DNA of 64,000 bases from Naumannella halotolerans (lineage in GTDB: Bacteria > Actinomycetota > Actinomycetes > Propionibacteriales > Propionibacteriaceae). The stretch spans positions 310,001 through 374,000 of the forward strand of contig NZ_SOAW01000001.1 in assembly GCF_004364645.1 (NCBI RefSeq), given 5' to 3'. The position numbers and the translations under genes were made by a program. Shown here in pieces: positions 1 through 7,989 of the stretch. A model generated the notes under the pieces. It worked only from the letters and a program-made list of their open reading frames with translations, did no database searches and was not told where the DNA came from. The stretch's first letter is position 1, and every line of letters starts with the position of its first letter.

Positions 1-708
1 GGCGACGAGACCTGGATGGCCGGTTGGACCATCTTCTACTGGGCGTGGTGGATCTCCTGGGCGCCGTTCGTCGGCATGTTCGTGGCCCGGATCTCCCGTG
101 GCCGCACGATCCGTGAGTTCATCATCGGCGTGGTTGCCGCGCCGACCGGCTTCGGATTCATCTGGTTCGCCGTCGTCGGCAGTGTCGGGATCAATCTGCA
201 GGTCACCGGGCGATCCGACATCCTGGGCGTCCTCGACGACCCGCAGGTGTCGTTGTTCCAGGCATTGGATGCGTTGCCGTTGCCCATGATCAGTACCGCG
301 GTCTGCATCGTTCTGATCGCTCTGTTCTTCATCAGTGGCGCCGATGCGGCATCGGTGGTGATGGCGACGATGGCTTCGAAGGGATCCATCGAACCCAGCC
401 GGGTGGTGACGGTCGTCCTCGGCCTGCTGATGGGTGGTATCGCCTGTGCCATGCTGCTGGTCGGTGGACTGGAGGCTTTGCAACAGGCGGCGATCCTTGG
501 TTCGGTCCCGTTCACCTTCGTGATGGTCGGTGTCGCCTGGTGCTGGGTGAAGGCATTGCGTGACGAGACCCGGGGTGGCGGTGGGCTCAATCGTGTCGAA
601 CCGGCCACGCAGGACAAGCGTGAGCCTGGCTCGGAGAAGTCTGCCGAGCCGGCGCGGACAGTCGGCAGGGCAGTCACCGATCCACCGGCGACGGCCGGCG
701 AAGCGTAG
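1..708 (+). CDS. BCCT-family osmolyte transporter, C-terminal part (5' end outside window)
   Basis: Secondary carrier of the betaine/carnitine/choline family, which imports compatible solutes across the plasma membrane with Na+ or H+. The frame is already open at base 1, so only the C-terminal half is present. The family signature is visible at once: the aromatic run WTIFYWAWWISWAPF followed by GMFVARISRGRTIREF, the conserved segment around the substrate helices. Further hydrophobic helices follow, including LFFISGADAASVVMATM. The protein ends in a hydrophilic tail of about 45 residues rich in E, R and P, as in osmoregulated BCCT carriers. A glycine betaine ABC importer lies at about 51-54 kb, so the organism has two osmolyte routes. 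The substrate cannot be decided from this fragment. Confidence 0.93.
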   Translation, partial: GDETWMAGWTIFYWAWWISWAPFVGMFVARISRGRTIREFIIGVVAAPTGFGFIWFAVVGSVGINLQVTGRSDILGVLDDPQVSLFQALDALPLPMISTAVCIVLIALFFISGADAASVVMATMASKGSIEPSRVVTVVLGLLMGGIACAMLLVGGLEALQQAAILGSVPFTFVMVGVAWCWVKALRDETRGGGGLNRVEPATQDKREPGSEKSAEPARTVGRAVTDPPATAGEA

Positions 709-738
709 TTCGCACCGCACGAGGAGAGGAAGATCAAC

Positions 739-1218
739 ATGGCGGATGGGCCCTTCGACGGAGTGCGAGACTTCGTCAGCGAGGTGAATCGGATGCGTAC
801 CTTCGGGGTGCATGGCCAGGAGTCGTATCCGGAGGTGGCCGAGCGGACCCACGCCTCGGCGTGGGTGCCGGTGACCGACATCCTGGCCAGCGGTGACGAC
901 CTGGTGATCCGGGTCGAGTTGCCCGGGGTCGAGCCCGACGATGTCGACCTGCGGTTGACCCGTGGCACGCTCACGGTCTCCGGCAAGCGGGAGTCCGCTC
1001 TGGCCGGTGAGACCTTCCTCGTCCGGGAGCGCTACTCCGGTGAGTTCCGCCGTACCGTCGAATTGCCCGAAGGGGTCGAACCGGAGGCGATCAGTGCCGA
1101 GTTCGTCAACGGGCTGGTGATCATCACGGTGACCGATGGGGCCAAGAACAGCACCGGTACGCAGATCGCGCTGGTCGACAAGTCCCCGCAGGTGAGGCGG
1201 CGCAGATTGCGCAAATGA
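739..1218 (+). CDS. Hsp20/alpha-crystallin small heat-shock protein
   Basis: ATP-independent holdase chaperone that binds unfolding proteins in the cytoplasm. The 159-residue length is normal. The alpha-crystallin domain spans roughly residues 45-145: it opens with WVPVTDILASGDDLVIRVELPGV, contains LTVSGKR and RYSGEFRRTVELPEGV, and closes with the FVNGLVIITV strand. An AGGAGAGGAAG ribosome site precedes ATG 739. The gene starts 30 bp after the BCCT stop and ends at a strong hairpin terminator, so it may be co-transcribed with the transporter. No HspR (HAIR) or CIRCE operator was seen in the short upstream gap. Confidence 0.93.
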   Translation: MADGPFDGVRDFVSEVNRMRTFGVHGQESYPEVAERTHASAWVPVTDILASGDDLVIRVELPGVEPDDVDLRLTRGTLTVSGKRESALAGETFLVRERYSGEFRRTVELPEGVEPEAISAEFVNGLVIITVTDGAKNSTGTQIALVDKSPQVRRRRLRK

Positions 1219-1229
1219 GATCGTCGGAT

Positions 1230-1262
1230 GCGGCGGCCGGTACGTACCCGGCCGCCGCTTTT
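1230..1262 (+). terminator. Rho-independent terminator after hsp20
   Basis: An 11-bp GC-only stem (GCGGCGGCCGG at 1230-1240 and its complement at 1248-1258) encloses a 7-nt loop and is followed by TTTT. It sits 12 bp after the hsp20 stop. Confidence 0.85.
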
Positions 1263-1434
1263 CGCGTTTCGTGGCGGTCGATACGAGCCGTGGTTCGCGG
1301 GTGATCACCACTCCGCGGCCGCTGCGGTCTGCCCATCGGGTGCGCCGAAAACTCGGATGCGCCGGGCAACTCCGCCTGTCACTCTTGAACGGTTGCCGCG
1401 GACCTCGCGGTGATCATGAAGACGGAGGTGAACA

Positions 1435-2604
1435 ATGCAGAGGTTGTCGGCCAAGTTGATCAATTGGGCGTCGGTACTGGAGGAGAAGACGCGACAGCAG
1501 GCTGAGCTGACTGCTGCCATGCCCTTCGTCTTCCCGCATCTGGCCCTGATGCCGGATGCGCACCTGGGTCGGGGAGCGACCGTCGGGTCGGTGATCCCGA
1601 CCGAACGGGCGGTGATGCCCGCGGCGGTCGGGGTCGACATCGGCTGCGGGATGATCGCCGTCGCCACGCAGTTTCGTGCCGAGGATCTCGCGGGTCGGGA
1701 TCTGTCCGAGCTGCGGCGGGCCATCGAGCGGTCGGTTCCGCTGTCAGCCGGTGCACGGAACAGGAAGATCGTCGCGACTGCCGAGCCACGGGTCGACGAA
1801 CTGGAGCGGGCTGCCGCCGAGGCCGGGATCGATCCTGATCGCCGCAAGCGGGGGTGGCAGCTGCAGTTGGGCACCCTCGGTTCGGGCAACCACTTCATCG
1901 AGATCAGTCTGGACGAGACCGACCGGGTGTGGGCATTCCTGCATTCGGGCTCGCGCGGGGTCGGGAACCGGGTGGCCCAGCACTGGATCGGTGTCGCCCA
2001 GCGGTTGATGGAACGGTGGTGGATCGAGCTCCCGGATCGGGATCTGGCCTATCTGGTGGAGGACTCCGAGGAGTTCTTGGGATACATCGCCGAGCTCGAC
2101 TGGGCACAGCGTTACGCGCTGCTGAACCGGGAGGAGATGATGGACCGGGTGTTGCGGCAGCTGGCCGAGTTCGTCGGGACCGGGGTGATCGAGACCGAGC
2201 GGGTGAACTGCCACCACAACTTCACCCAGCCCGAAACCCACTGGGGACGGCAGGTGTGGGTCTCCCGGAAGGGGGCGATCCAGGCCGATGTCGGGCGTCC
2301 GGGTCTGATTCCCGGGTCGATGGGCACCAGGTCCTATGTCGTCAGGGGCCTGGGCAATGCGGTGTCGTTGCATTCGGCACCCCATGGCGCGGGGCGGCAG
2401 TTCTCCCGGTCGGCTGCCCGCAAGCGGTTCACCCATGCCGAGCTGCAGGCGGCGATGACGGGAATCGAGTTCCGTGACACCGCGGCGTTCCTGGACGAGA
2501 TCCCGGCCGCGTACAAGGACATCGACCAGGTGATGGCCGATGCCGCCGACCTGGTCGAGGTGCGGCACACCCTTCGGCAGGTGGTGAACGTCAAGGGGGA
2601 GTAG
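1435..2604 (+). CDS. rtcB: RtcB-family RNA ligase
   Basis: RtcB joins RNA 2',3'-cyclic phosphate or 3'-phosphate ends to 5'-OH ends using GTP and Mn2+. In bacteria it is usually a repair or stress-related ligase rather than a tRNA-splicing enzyme. The motifs appear in order: MPDAHLGRGATVGSV, VGVDIGCGM (metal site), LGSGNHF, FLHSGSRGVGN, VNCHHNF, PGSMGT, and near the end SLHSAPHGAGR, which carries the histidine that is guanylylated in RtcB. At 389 residues it is on the short side for the family but complete. An AGACGGAGGTG site precedes ATG 1435. No archease or RtcA/RtcR partner lies nearby; it stands alone behind the hsp20 terminator. Confidence 0.94.
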   Translation: MQRLSAKLINWASVLEEKTRQQAELTAAMPFVFPHLALMPDAHLGRGATVGSVIPTERAVMPAAVGVDIGCGMIAVATQFRAEDLAGRDLSELRRAIERSVPLSAGARNRKIVATAEPRVDELERAAAEAGIDPDRRKRGWQLQLGTLGSGNHFIEISLDETDRVWAFLHSGSRGVGNRVAQHWIGVAQRLMERWWIELPDRDLAYLVEDSEEFLGYIAELDWAQRYALLNREEMMDRVLRQLAEFVGTGVIETERVNCHHNFTQPETHWGRQVWVSRKGAIQADVGRPGLIPGSMGTRSYVVRGLGNAVSLHSAPHGAGRQFSRSAARKRFTHAELQAAMTGIEFRDTAAFLDEIPAAYKDIDQVMADAADLVEVRHTLRQVVNVKGE

Positions 2605-2652
2605 GTCGGGTTCGGCCGATCGGGGGTCGGTGCCGGCTCGGCTCCGAGCCGG

Positions 2653-2658
2653 TAGCGT
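2653..2658 (+). promoter_or_regulatory. Probable -10 element of a leaderless promoter
   Basis: TAGCGT lies 7 nt before the GTG at 2666, so transcription should start at or next to the start codon. There is no ribosome-binding site, and this spacing is what decides the choice of GTG 2666 over the ATG at 2630. Confidence 0.55.
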
Positions 2659-2665
2659 TGGCGCG

Positions 2666-3610
2666 GTGACCCGACTGCTGATCGACTGTGACACCGGGAT
2701 CGACGACACCTTGGCGATCCTCACCGCGGTGTTCGACGACAACACCGAACTGGTCGGAGTGGGGGCGGTCTGGGGCAACATCGATGTCCGACAGGCGGCT
2801 CGCAACAGCGACTACGTGTTGCAGTTGGCCGGTGCCGATGAGGTCCCGGTCGCCCTCGGTGCGGCCGGTCCGCTGAACGGTGACGATGCGGTCTTCGCCG
2901 CCCATGTCCACGGGGCCGATGGACTGGGCGGCGCAGCCGTGCTCGATCACCGTCCGGCACTGTCGGGGGAGACGGCGGTGCAGCAGATGATCCGCCTGTC
3001 CCACGAGTTCGCCGGTGAGCTGGAGATCGCAGCGATCGGCCCACTGACCAACCTGGCCGAGGCGTTGAGCGTCGACCCGAGCATCGTCGAGCGGATCCGG
3101 CGGGTGACCGTGATGGGCGGCGCGGCACTCGTACCGGGCAACATCACCGCCGCCGCGGAGGCGAACATCTGGCACGACCCGGAGGCCGCAGCACTGGTCT
3201 TCGACGCATCCTGGCCGGTGACCATGGTCGGATTGGATGTGACGATGCGGACGGCGATCACCGAAGATCATCACCGGCGGTTGTCCGAGGGCGGTCCGGT
3301 CGGACGCTACTGTGCGTCGATCCTCGGCCACTACTTCGACTTCTACACCGGGGTACGCGGACGGCGGGCTGCGGCGAACCACGATGCTCTCGCTGTCGGA
3401 ATCGCCATCGGGCAGGTCGAGGTCATGCAGAGTGCGACCGTACCGGTGGTGATCGACACGACCGTCGGTCCGGACCGGGGCCGGACGGTGGCCGACCTGC
3501 GCGGGATGTGGGCCGATCGGTGGGATGTCGACGGCGCGCGGCACACCGTGGTGCTGGCGACGGAACCGGGATTCGATGATCGGATGATCGAACGCCTGGC
3601 CTCGGCGTGA
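2666..3610 (+). CDS. Inosine/uridine-preferring nucleoside hydrolase family protein
   Basis: Cytoplasmic N-glycosidase that splits ribonucleosides into base and ribose for salvage. The N-terminus LLIDCDTGIDDTLAIL carries the Ca2+-binding DxDxxxDD signature. Further family blocks are IAAIGPLTNLAEAL, VTVMGGAALVPGNIT, AEANIWHDPEAAALVF (with the asparagine that contacts ribose) and NHDALAVGIAI near the C-terminus. The 314-residue length is normal. I chose GTG 2666, because an upstream in-frame ATG at 2630 adds only low-complexity residues and the GTG sits 7 nt behind a -10 element. The stop codon is part of a 17-bp tandem duplication. Substrate preference is not evident. Confidence 0.9.
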   Translation: MTRLLIDCDTGIDDTLAILTAVFDDNTELVGVGAVWGNIDVRQAARNSDYVLQLAGADEVPVALGAAGPLNGDDAVFAAHVHGADGLGGAAVLDHRPALSGETAVQQMIRLSHEFAGELEIAAIGPLTNLAEALSVDPSIVERIRRVTVMGGAALVPGNITAAAEANIWHDPEAAALVFDASWPVTMVGLDVTMRTAITEDHHRRLSEGGPVGRYCASILGHYFDFYTGVRGRRAAANHDALAVGIAIGQVEVMQSATVPVVIDTTVGPDRGRTVADLRGMWADRWDVDGARHTVVLATEPGFDDRMIERLASA

Positions 3611-3644
3611 TCGTGGACCTGTTCTGATCGTGGATCTGTCCTGA
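3608..3644. repeat. 17-bp tandem duplication carrying the stop codon
   Basis: The nucleoside hydrolase stop TGA (3608-3610) starts a 17-bp unit, TGATCGTGGACCTGTTC, repeated at 3625-3641 with two changes. A third TGA follows at 3642, so TGA occurs every 17 bases and in all three frames. Confidence 0.8.
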
Positions 3645-3650
3645 ATGCTG

Positions 3651-3680
3651 GGCGGTCTGATCAGCAGTGATCAGACCGCC
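3651..3680. terminator. Bidirectional hairpin terminator
   Basis: A perfect 13-bp stem (GGCGGTCTGATCA, loop GCAG, then its complement) sits between two converging genes, the nucleoside hydrolase (+) and the DUF4352-type protein (-). Confidence 0.85.
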
Positions 3681-3686
3681 GAGCAC

Positions 3687-4469
3687 CTACTTCAGGGAGA
3701 CCCGCGCGTCACCACCGAGCAGGCCGCCGCCGAGAGATGCCTCGGTGGGTGTCGTGCCCTCGGGGACGTCGAAGATGATGGCACCGTCGACGGTGTTTCC
3801 CGGGTTGATCTCCTCCAGCAGGATCTCGCCATCCTCGTAGTACATACCGGCTTCGGTCGACGCCGAGTACTCTTTTCCGTCCGCGTCGTAGAGGTACTGG
3901 GTTCCGGTACTCACGTATGCGGCGGTATCGCCTGTGTTGGTGATGGACACGTCGAGGATGCAGAACTCACCCTGTGCTTCGGTGCTCAGGTACTCGCTGC
4001 CCAGAGTGGTCTCACCGCATTCGATGCCGTTCACGGTGAAGTCCATTCCGCCACCGGACACCGTGTCACCGATGCCGGCCAGACTCTCCTCCTGGGTGGG
4101 AGCCTCGGCCTCGGCATCCGTGCCCTCGGTGTCGGCGTCCACGGCAGCCTCGGCCTCACCGCTGTCGGCATCGGCGAGGCCCGAGGTGTCCGCCGGCGGG
4201 GATGCCGTGGGCGAGTCCTCACCGCCGCCGGCGACCGCAGTCAGTCCGACGACCGCGATCACACCGATACCGAGACCGGTGAGGACCTTGTGCCGGCCGA
4301 ACCAGGACTTCTTGGCGGCAGGTTGGGGGGAGGCTGCCGGCTGGTCGTCATTGACCCAGAGCTGCCACCCTTCCGGTGCCGGTCCCCACGCCGGGTCCGG
4401 TTTCCATCCCTGCGGCGGCTGCCATCCGGCAGGTGGTTGTGGCCAGTTCGGCGGTGGATTGAAGCGCAT
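3687..4469 (-). CDS. Membrane-anchored DUF4352-type protein
   Basis: Predicted surface-exposed protein of unknown function. The 260 residues divide into a Pro/Trp/Gly-rich cytoplasmic head (about 1-45, repeated PPxGW-type units), one transmembrane helix near residues 60-80 (VLTGLGIGVIAVVGLTAVAG), an acidic Ala/Glu/Asp linker (about 82-130) and a C-terminal beta-rich domain. That domain has features of DUF4352: GDTVSGGGMDFTVNGIEC, then CILDVSITNTGDTAAYV, and the late FDVPEGTTPTEASL. Such domains have an immunoglobulin-like fold and often follow a membrane anchor in Gram-positive bacteria. Two cysteines (GIECGE and EFCIL) could form a disulfide outside the cell. It is monocistronic. Confidence 0.82.
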   Translation of the reverse strand: MRFNPPPNWPQPPAGWQPPQGWKPDPAWGPAPEGWQLWVNDDQPAASPQPAAKKSWFGRHKVLTGLGIGVIAVVGLTAVAGGGEDSPTASPPADTSGLADADSGEAEAAVDADTEGTDAEAEAPTQEESLAGIGDTVSGGGMDFTVNGIECGETTLGSEYLSTEAQGEFCILDVSITNTGDTAAYVSTGTQYLYDADGKEYSASTEAGMYYEDGEILLEEINPGNTVDGAIIFDVPEGTTPTEASLGGGLLGGDARVSLK

Positions 4470-4690
4470 GTTTCCCCCTGTTGTTCACCCGGTTCCATGA
4501 CCGGCAGACGAAAGCTACACCGCGCGGCGACCCGTAAGCTGATCTTGGAGGGGCAGTTATCCGGCAATTTGGATCGGCGGTGTCAGCCAGCGGAGAGTTC
4601 AGTTCTGGTGATCAACCGCCGGCGCGTCGTCGTGGCGGGTTTCGGTGTCGATCAGCAAGGCGTCAGGGGTGGATGGGAGGCGCATCGATC

Positions 4691-4696
4691 TATCCT
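4691..4696 (+). promoter_or_regulatory. Probable -10 element of a leaderless promoter
   Basis: TATCCT lies 6 nt before ATG 4703. There is no Shine-Dalgarno sequence. Confidence 0.5.
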
Positions 4697-4702
4697 TGAG
4701 CC

Positions 4703-4969
4703 ATGGCCAAAACAGCTGTTCCCGGGGGAGTGGTCCACGAACTGCCCGATGATCTGCGTACCGCACTCACCGCGGACACGTCGGCCCTCGAGGCGTGGCT
4801 GGACATCACCGAACTGGCTCGCAACGAGTTCATCTGCTGGGTCGAGTCGGCCAAGCAGGACAAGACCCGGCAGCGGCGGATTCGACGTACCGTCGAAGAA
4901 CTCAATGATGGCATGCGTCGCCCGTGTTGTTGGCCGGGCTGCAGCCACCGCGAGCGCACCGGTCGCTGA
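4703..4969 (+). CDS. Small YdeI/OmpD-associated-type protein
   Basis: An 88-residue protein resembling the C-terminal domain of the YdeI/OmpD-associated (bacteriocin-protection) family. The visible pattern is ELPDDLRTALTADTSALEAW, a block LARNEFICWVESAKQDKTRQRRIRRTVEEL, and a short basic, cysteine-containing tail (RRPCCWPGCSHR). Stand-alone copies of this domain are common in actinomycetes and their biochemical role is unsettled. The gene is transcribed alone and ends ahead of a strong hairpin. Confidence 0.8.
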   Translation: MAKTAVPGGVVHELPDDLRTALTADTSALEAWLDITELARNEFICWVESAKQDKTRQRRIRRTVEELNDGMRRPCCWPGCSHRERTGR

Positions 4970-5012
4970 CCTACCGAAGCATTCGCTCGGCAGACCAGTC
5001 TGCGGACGTGAC

Positions 5013-5048
5013 AGCGGCCGTACCCCGATGTTCCGGGGTACGGCCGCT
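5013..5048. terminator. Strong bidirectional terminator
   Basis: A perfect 15-bp stem (AGCGGCCGTACCCCG and its complement) with a 6-nt loop ATGTTC separates the converging YdeI-type gene (+) and flavin/PNPOx-like gene (-). Confidence 0.88.
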
Positions 5049-5078
5049 GCACAGCAGGTCGGTGGAAGTGCTGAGGAC

Positions 5079-5615
5079 TCAGAACTCCACGCGGGTCGAG
5101 TCGCCGATATCGGGCTTCTCGCCCTGCACGACATTCTTGACGTACTTCGCCAGGGCGATCAGAGCCGGCCCGTCTGCCGACTGCAGTTCGCCTGATTCGG
5201 CGCTTACCTGCAACACCCCGACGGCCGGGTCGGTACGTCCGCCCTCGAACCATGCCTCGGCGGCCTTGTTCCAGAGCTTGTCGATCAGCGCCTGATCGGT
5301 GCTGATCACTCCGGAGCCGGCGATCGACAGCCAGTTGCCGTCGGTGTCGATGGCGACGTTGACCGCCGCGTTGCGCCGTACCTGCTCGGCCAGGTCGGAG
5401 GTGGTGGGCACGATGAAGTAGAGATTTCCGTCGAACTCCGCATCACCGGCCAAGGCGAGCGGCCGGCTGACCAGCGCCTGCCCGTCGTCGATCGTGCTGG
5501 GGGTCTGTCGGATCGTGGTGACCGAGGCGAGCTCGGCCTTCTCGACGACCTCGGCGATGGCCTGTCGATCGGCGGCTTCCTTCTCGGCTGGTGTCAGCTG
5601 TGCTTCGTCGCTCAT
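5079..5615 (-). CDS. Pyridoxamine 5'-phosphate oxidase-fold (general stress-type) protein
   Basis: A 178-residue split-barrel protein of the PNPOx-like superfamily, which includes small FMN- or F420-binding oxidoreductases and general stress protein 26-type proteins. Residues 30-140 carry the barrel: ASVTTIRQTPS, LVSRPLALAGDAEFDGNLYFIV, AAVNVAIDTDGNWLSIAGSGVI and LWNKAAEAWFEGG, where the WF..G block is typical of the stress-protein subgroup. The start at 5615 is set by a GGAGGA site directly upstream; the longer open frame to 5804 is not supported. Which cofactor it binds cannot be read from the sequence. Confidence 0.85.
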   Translation of the reverse strand: MSDEAQLTPAEKEAADRQAIAEVVEKAELASVTTIRQTPSTIDDGQALVSRPLALAGDAEFDGNLYFIVPTTSDLAEQVRRNAAVNVAIDTDGNWLSIAGSGVISTDQALIDKLWNKAAEAWFEGGRTDPAVGVLQVSAESGELQSADGPALIALAKYVKNVVQGEKPDIGDSTRVEF

Positions 5616-5802
5616 TCCTCCACCGTAACCGCGCCGCCAAAGCGGCTTGAGGTCTGGGGGGTGACATCCGTCCGCTCGCGACGACACCCGGTCGGCACGG
5701 TGTCGGCGGTCTCCGGGTCTGTGCGGGCATCGAGTCGAGGGCACTTGCGAATTCAGTGAACTGCGGACGCGTGGTGTCCGCAACCGCTGGTGTGATCTCG
5801 GC

Positions 5803-6170
5803 ATGATCGATCATCTCGGAATCGGCTGCACCGATCTCGGTGCGGCAGCGAACTTCTACGACCGGGTGCTCGGTGCGCTCGGTCATCGGCGGCTGAGGGA
5901 CTTCGGTGTGGCCATCGGCTACGGGCCGGCAGGCGGGCAAGCGCAGTTCTGGATCAGTGGTTCGACCACGTCGGGCAACGAGAGCCACCTCGCGTTCGCC
6001 GCGCAGGACTCCTCGCAGGTACGCGCATTCCATGACGCTGCGATTGCACTGGGGCCGAGGAACTCCACGCTCCGAGGCTCTGGCCGGAGTATCACGATCG
6101 CTACTTCGCCGCCTTCGTCCGCGACCCCGAGGGGAACAACGTGGAGGTCGTCACGCATCGGGGCGAATGA
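5803..6170 (+). pseudogene. VOC (glyoxalase-fold) family gene with a single-base frameshift
   Basis: The first 84 codons encode a typical vicinal-oxygen-chelate protein (MIDHLGIGCTDLGAAANFYD, GNESHLAFAA, VRAFHDAAIALG). From base 6057 the family C-terminus continues in another frame: EELHAPRLWPEYHDRYFAAF, then FVRDPEGNNVEVVTHRGE and stop TGA at 6168-6170. One extra G in the GGGG run at 6051-6054 would join the two parts into a normal protein of about 122 residues. As written, the original frame runs into nonsense to 6252 and loses the metal-ligand Glu of EGNNVEVV. It is either a decaying gene or a homopolymer base-call error. Confidence 0.85.
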
Positions 6171-6357
6171 CCGGAGCGGGCATCGCCGTCTTCGGCGGGC
6201 ACGATCCCCTTCGTCTCGGCGGAGCAGGGAGAGTGTCAGACCTGCTGGATAGCCTTGTCCTGACAGTGATCACGGGCATTGCGAGCTGACTCGAAGGCCG
6301 TCGATCCGTCTCCCCACCCATACCTGCGGGCCGAGCGCGGCCCGGAGAGGAGACGCC

Positions 6358-7305
6358 ATGAGTGCCAACGAGAACGATCGACCCGCGGTCGGCAACAGTG
6401 ACGAACGGCCGGCTGCCGACCAGTGGGCGAGTTTCCGCCGCGAACTCGGGTGCCACCTGATGATCATGCAGGAGCTCGGCGATCGACTCCGCCTGGACCT
6501 CGGTTCGCCGCTCAGCCCGATGGTCGAGGTGGAGGTGGTCGACTGCGAACAACAGCTGATGATCACCGTACGCGGACTGCCCGCCACCTGCACCACGTCG
6601 GCACTGGCTGATCTGCGTACCCGCGGCTGGGGACATCAGGTGAATGGCAGCGACTGGGTGCTGCGGGCCGGACCGGACAGCGATCGCGAGTCGGTGGCCG
6701 CCGAGATCGTCGCCGTGCTGACCTGGCAGCTGAGCGTGCCCGTGCCCGGGTTGCTCACCTGCCGCGGGTCGGGTGACTCGGCCCGAGCACTGCCGATCGG
6801 CGATCTGCGGATGACCGAGTCCGGCGATGACGGCGAGGTCTCGATCAGTTGCCCACCGATGCTGGGAATCGACGGACCGATCTCCGGGCTGCCCGCGCTG
6901 CAACCCGCCGATCGTGACGAACTGTTCTGGATGGTCCACCTGTTGTTGGAGGAGATGCTCGGCCGAGTGCCTGACCTCAACGGCGAGCACGACTTCGTCC
7001 TGCACCACCTGGGCCAGCGGGTGTCCATCCAGGTGGATCGGGAGACCTTCGGCGTCTGCGTCCAGGCTCGGGTGGCCCACGAGATCCCTGCCCCACGACG
7101 GGCTGCGCTGGAACTGTCCGTGCTCAACCGGGACCACCGGTGGATCCGCTGGATCCTGCGGGACGACACCGTCTGGCAGGAGTTCAACCTGCTCGCCCAG
7201 CCTTTCGTGCCGAAACATCTCGGGGTGCTGCTGGACCTCTTCCTGCAGACGATGACCAGCACCCGGGATGATCTGGTCTACCGGATCGGCGCTCGCGTCG
7301 GCTGA
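6358..7305 (+). CDS. Two-domain YbjN/T3SS-chaperone-like protein, function unknown
   Basis: A 315-residue soluble protein without signal peptide or membrane helices. Two halves of similar style are visible. Residues about 20-135 have a helix followed by strands (LGDRLRLDLG, VEVEVVDCEQQLMITVRGL). Residues about 200-310 hold LFWMVHLLLEEMLG, FVLHHLGQRVSIQVD, CVQARVAHEIP and WIRWILRDDTVWQEFNLLAQPF. The second half looks like the YbjN / type III secretion chaperone-like fold, which in actinomycetes occurs in proteins of unknown function. ATG 6358 is preceded by GGAGAGGAG. No secretion genes are nearby, so a chaperone role is not implied. The assignment is tentative. Confidence 0.7.
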   Translation: MSANENDRPAVGNSDERPAADQWASFRRELGCHLMIMQELGDRLRLDLGSPLSPMVEVEVVDCEQQLMITVRGLPATCTTSALADLRTRGWGHQVNGSDWVLRAGPDSDRESVAAEIVAVLTWQLSVPVPGLLTCRGSGDSARALPIGDLRMTESGDDGEVSISCPPMLGIDGPISGLPALQPADRDELFWMVHLLLEEMLGRVPDLNGEHDFVLHHLGQRVSIQVDRETFGVCVQARVAHEIPAPRRAALELSVLNRDHRWIRWILRDDTVWQEFNLLAQPFVPKHLGVLLDLFLQTMTSTRDDLVYRIGARVG

Positions 7306-7371
7306 CGGGGCCTGCAGGGCGAGTTGCGGTGAGACCGGCTGGATCTTCGGTTGGCCGTCGGGGGCCGACTT

Positions 7372-7677
7372 TCAGTTCGCCACCAGCGTGGTCACCTTGG
7401 CCAGTTCGGCACCGTGCAGGTCGCGCTCGACCTCGAGGTCATAGTCGGTCTGGATGTTGATCCAGAATCGGTCGTCAACTCCGAGAGCCTTGGACAACCG
7501 CAGGGCTGTGTCGGTGGTGATGGCTCGCTTGCCGCGGACAATCTCGCTTATCCGGGTCTGGGGGAGTCCAGTGGCTTGGGCGAGGCGGTACTGAGTGATG
7601 CCCAGCGGCTCCAGGAACTCGGTCAGCAGGATCTCGCCAGGAGTGATCGGGTCGTGTGCCTTCGATGCCGTCGTCAT
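7372..7677 (-). CDS. higA: HigA-type antitoxin (HTH)
   Basis: Antitoxin of a type II toxin-antitoxin pair. It neutralises HigB by direct binding and represses its own operon through an XRE helix-turn-helix. The 101-residue protein carries the HigA-family opening PGEILLTEFLEPLGITQYRLAQATGLPQTRISEIVRGKRAIT (DNA-binding region, about residues 13-55) followed by DTALRLSKALG and WINIQTDYDLE. It lies 24 bp downstream of the toxin gene, with a GGAGAGGAGACC site before the ATG. The toxin-first order is diagnostic of higBA. Confidence 0.93.
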   Translation of the reverse strand: MTTASKAHDPITPGEILLTEFLEPLGITQYRLAQATGLPQTRISEIVRGKRAITTDTALRLSKALGVDDRFWINIQTDYDLEVERDLHGAELAKVTTLVAN

Positions 7678-7701
7678 GATCGGTCTCCTCTCCTTGGGTG
7701 G

Positions 7702-7983
7702 TCAGTGGTAGTCGGTGATTTCGACGTCGTCGGCGCCGTTGTCGGTCCAGACGAAGCAGATCCGGTACTGGTCGTTGATGCGGATGGAGTGCTGTCCGGC
7801 TCGCTCACCGACCAGCTTCTCCAGGCGGTTGCCGGGCGGTGCTCGCAGGCTGTTCAGTTCTGAGGCCGCGTTGAGGAGGCGGAGCTTCTTCTGGGCGGCG
7901 CGTTGCAGTTGCGGTCCGAGGGCTCGGACGTGTTCGCGGTTCCAGACCTTCTCGGTGTCGGTGTTCTTGAAGGACCGGATCAC
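7702..7983 (-). CDS. higB: HigB-type RelE/ParE-family mRNA interferase toxin
   Basis: Ribosome-dependent mRNA endonuclease toxin that blocks translation when free of HigA. The 93 residues show the compact RelE fold of the HigB group: IRSFKNTDTEKVW, LQRAAQKKLRLLNAA, LNSLRAPPGNRLEKLVGERAGQHSIRIND and QYRICFVW, ending DDVEITDYH. The basic R/K residues and the terminal histidine are the usual catalytic candidates. The GTG start at 7983 lies 6 nt behind a -10 element, so the message is probably leaderless. Confidence 0.93.
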   Translation of the reverse strand: MIRSFKNTDTEKVWNREHVRALGPQLQRAAQKKLRLLNAASELNSLRAPPGNRLEKLVGERAGQHSIRINDQYRICFVWTDNGADDVEITDYH

Positions 7984-7989
7984 ATCGCA

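Noticed and set aside
6046-6060. Programmed -1 frameshift site in the VOC gene
   Set aside because: CTGGGGCCG does not form a standard slippery heptamer, and VOC proteins are not known to use recoding.
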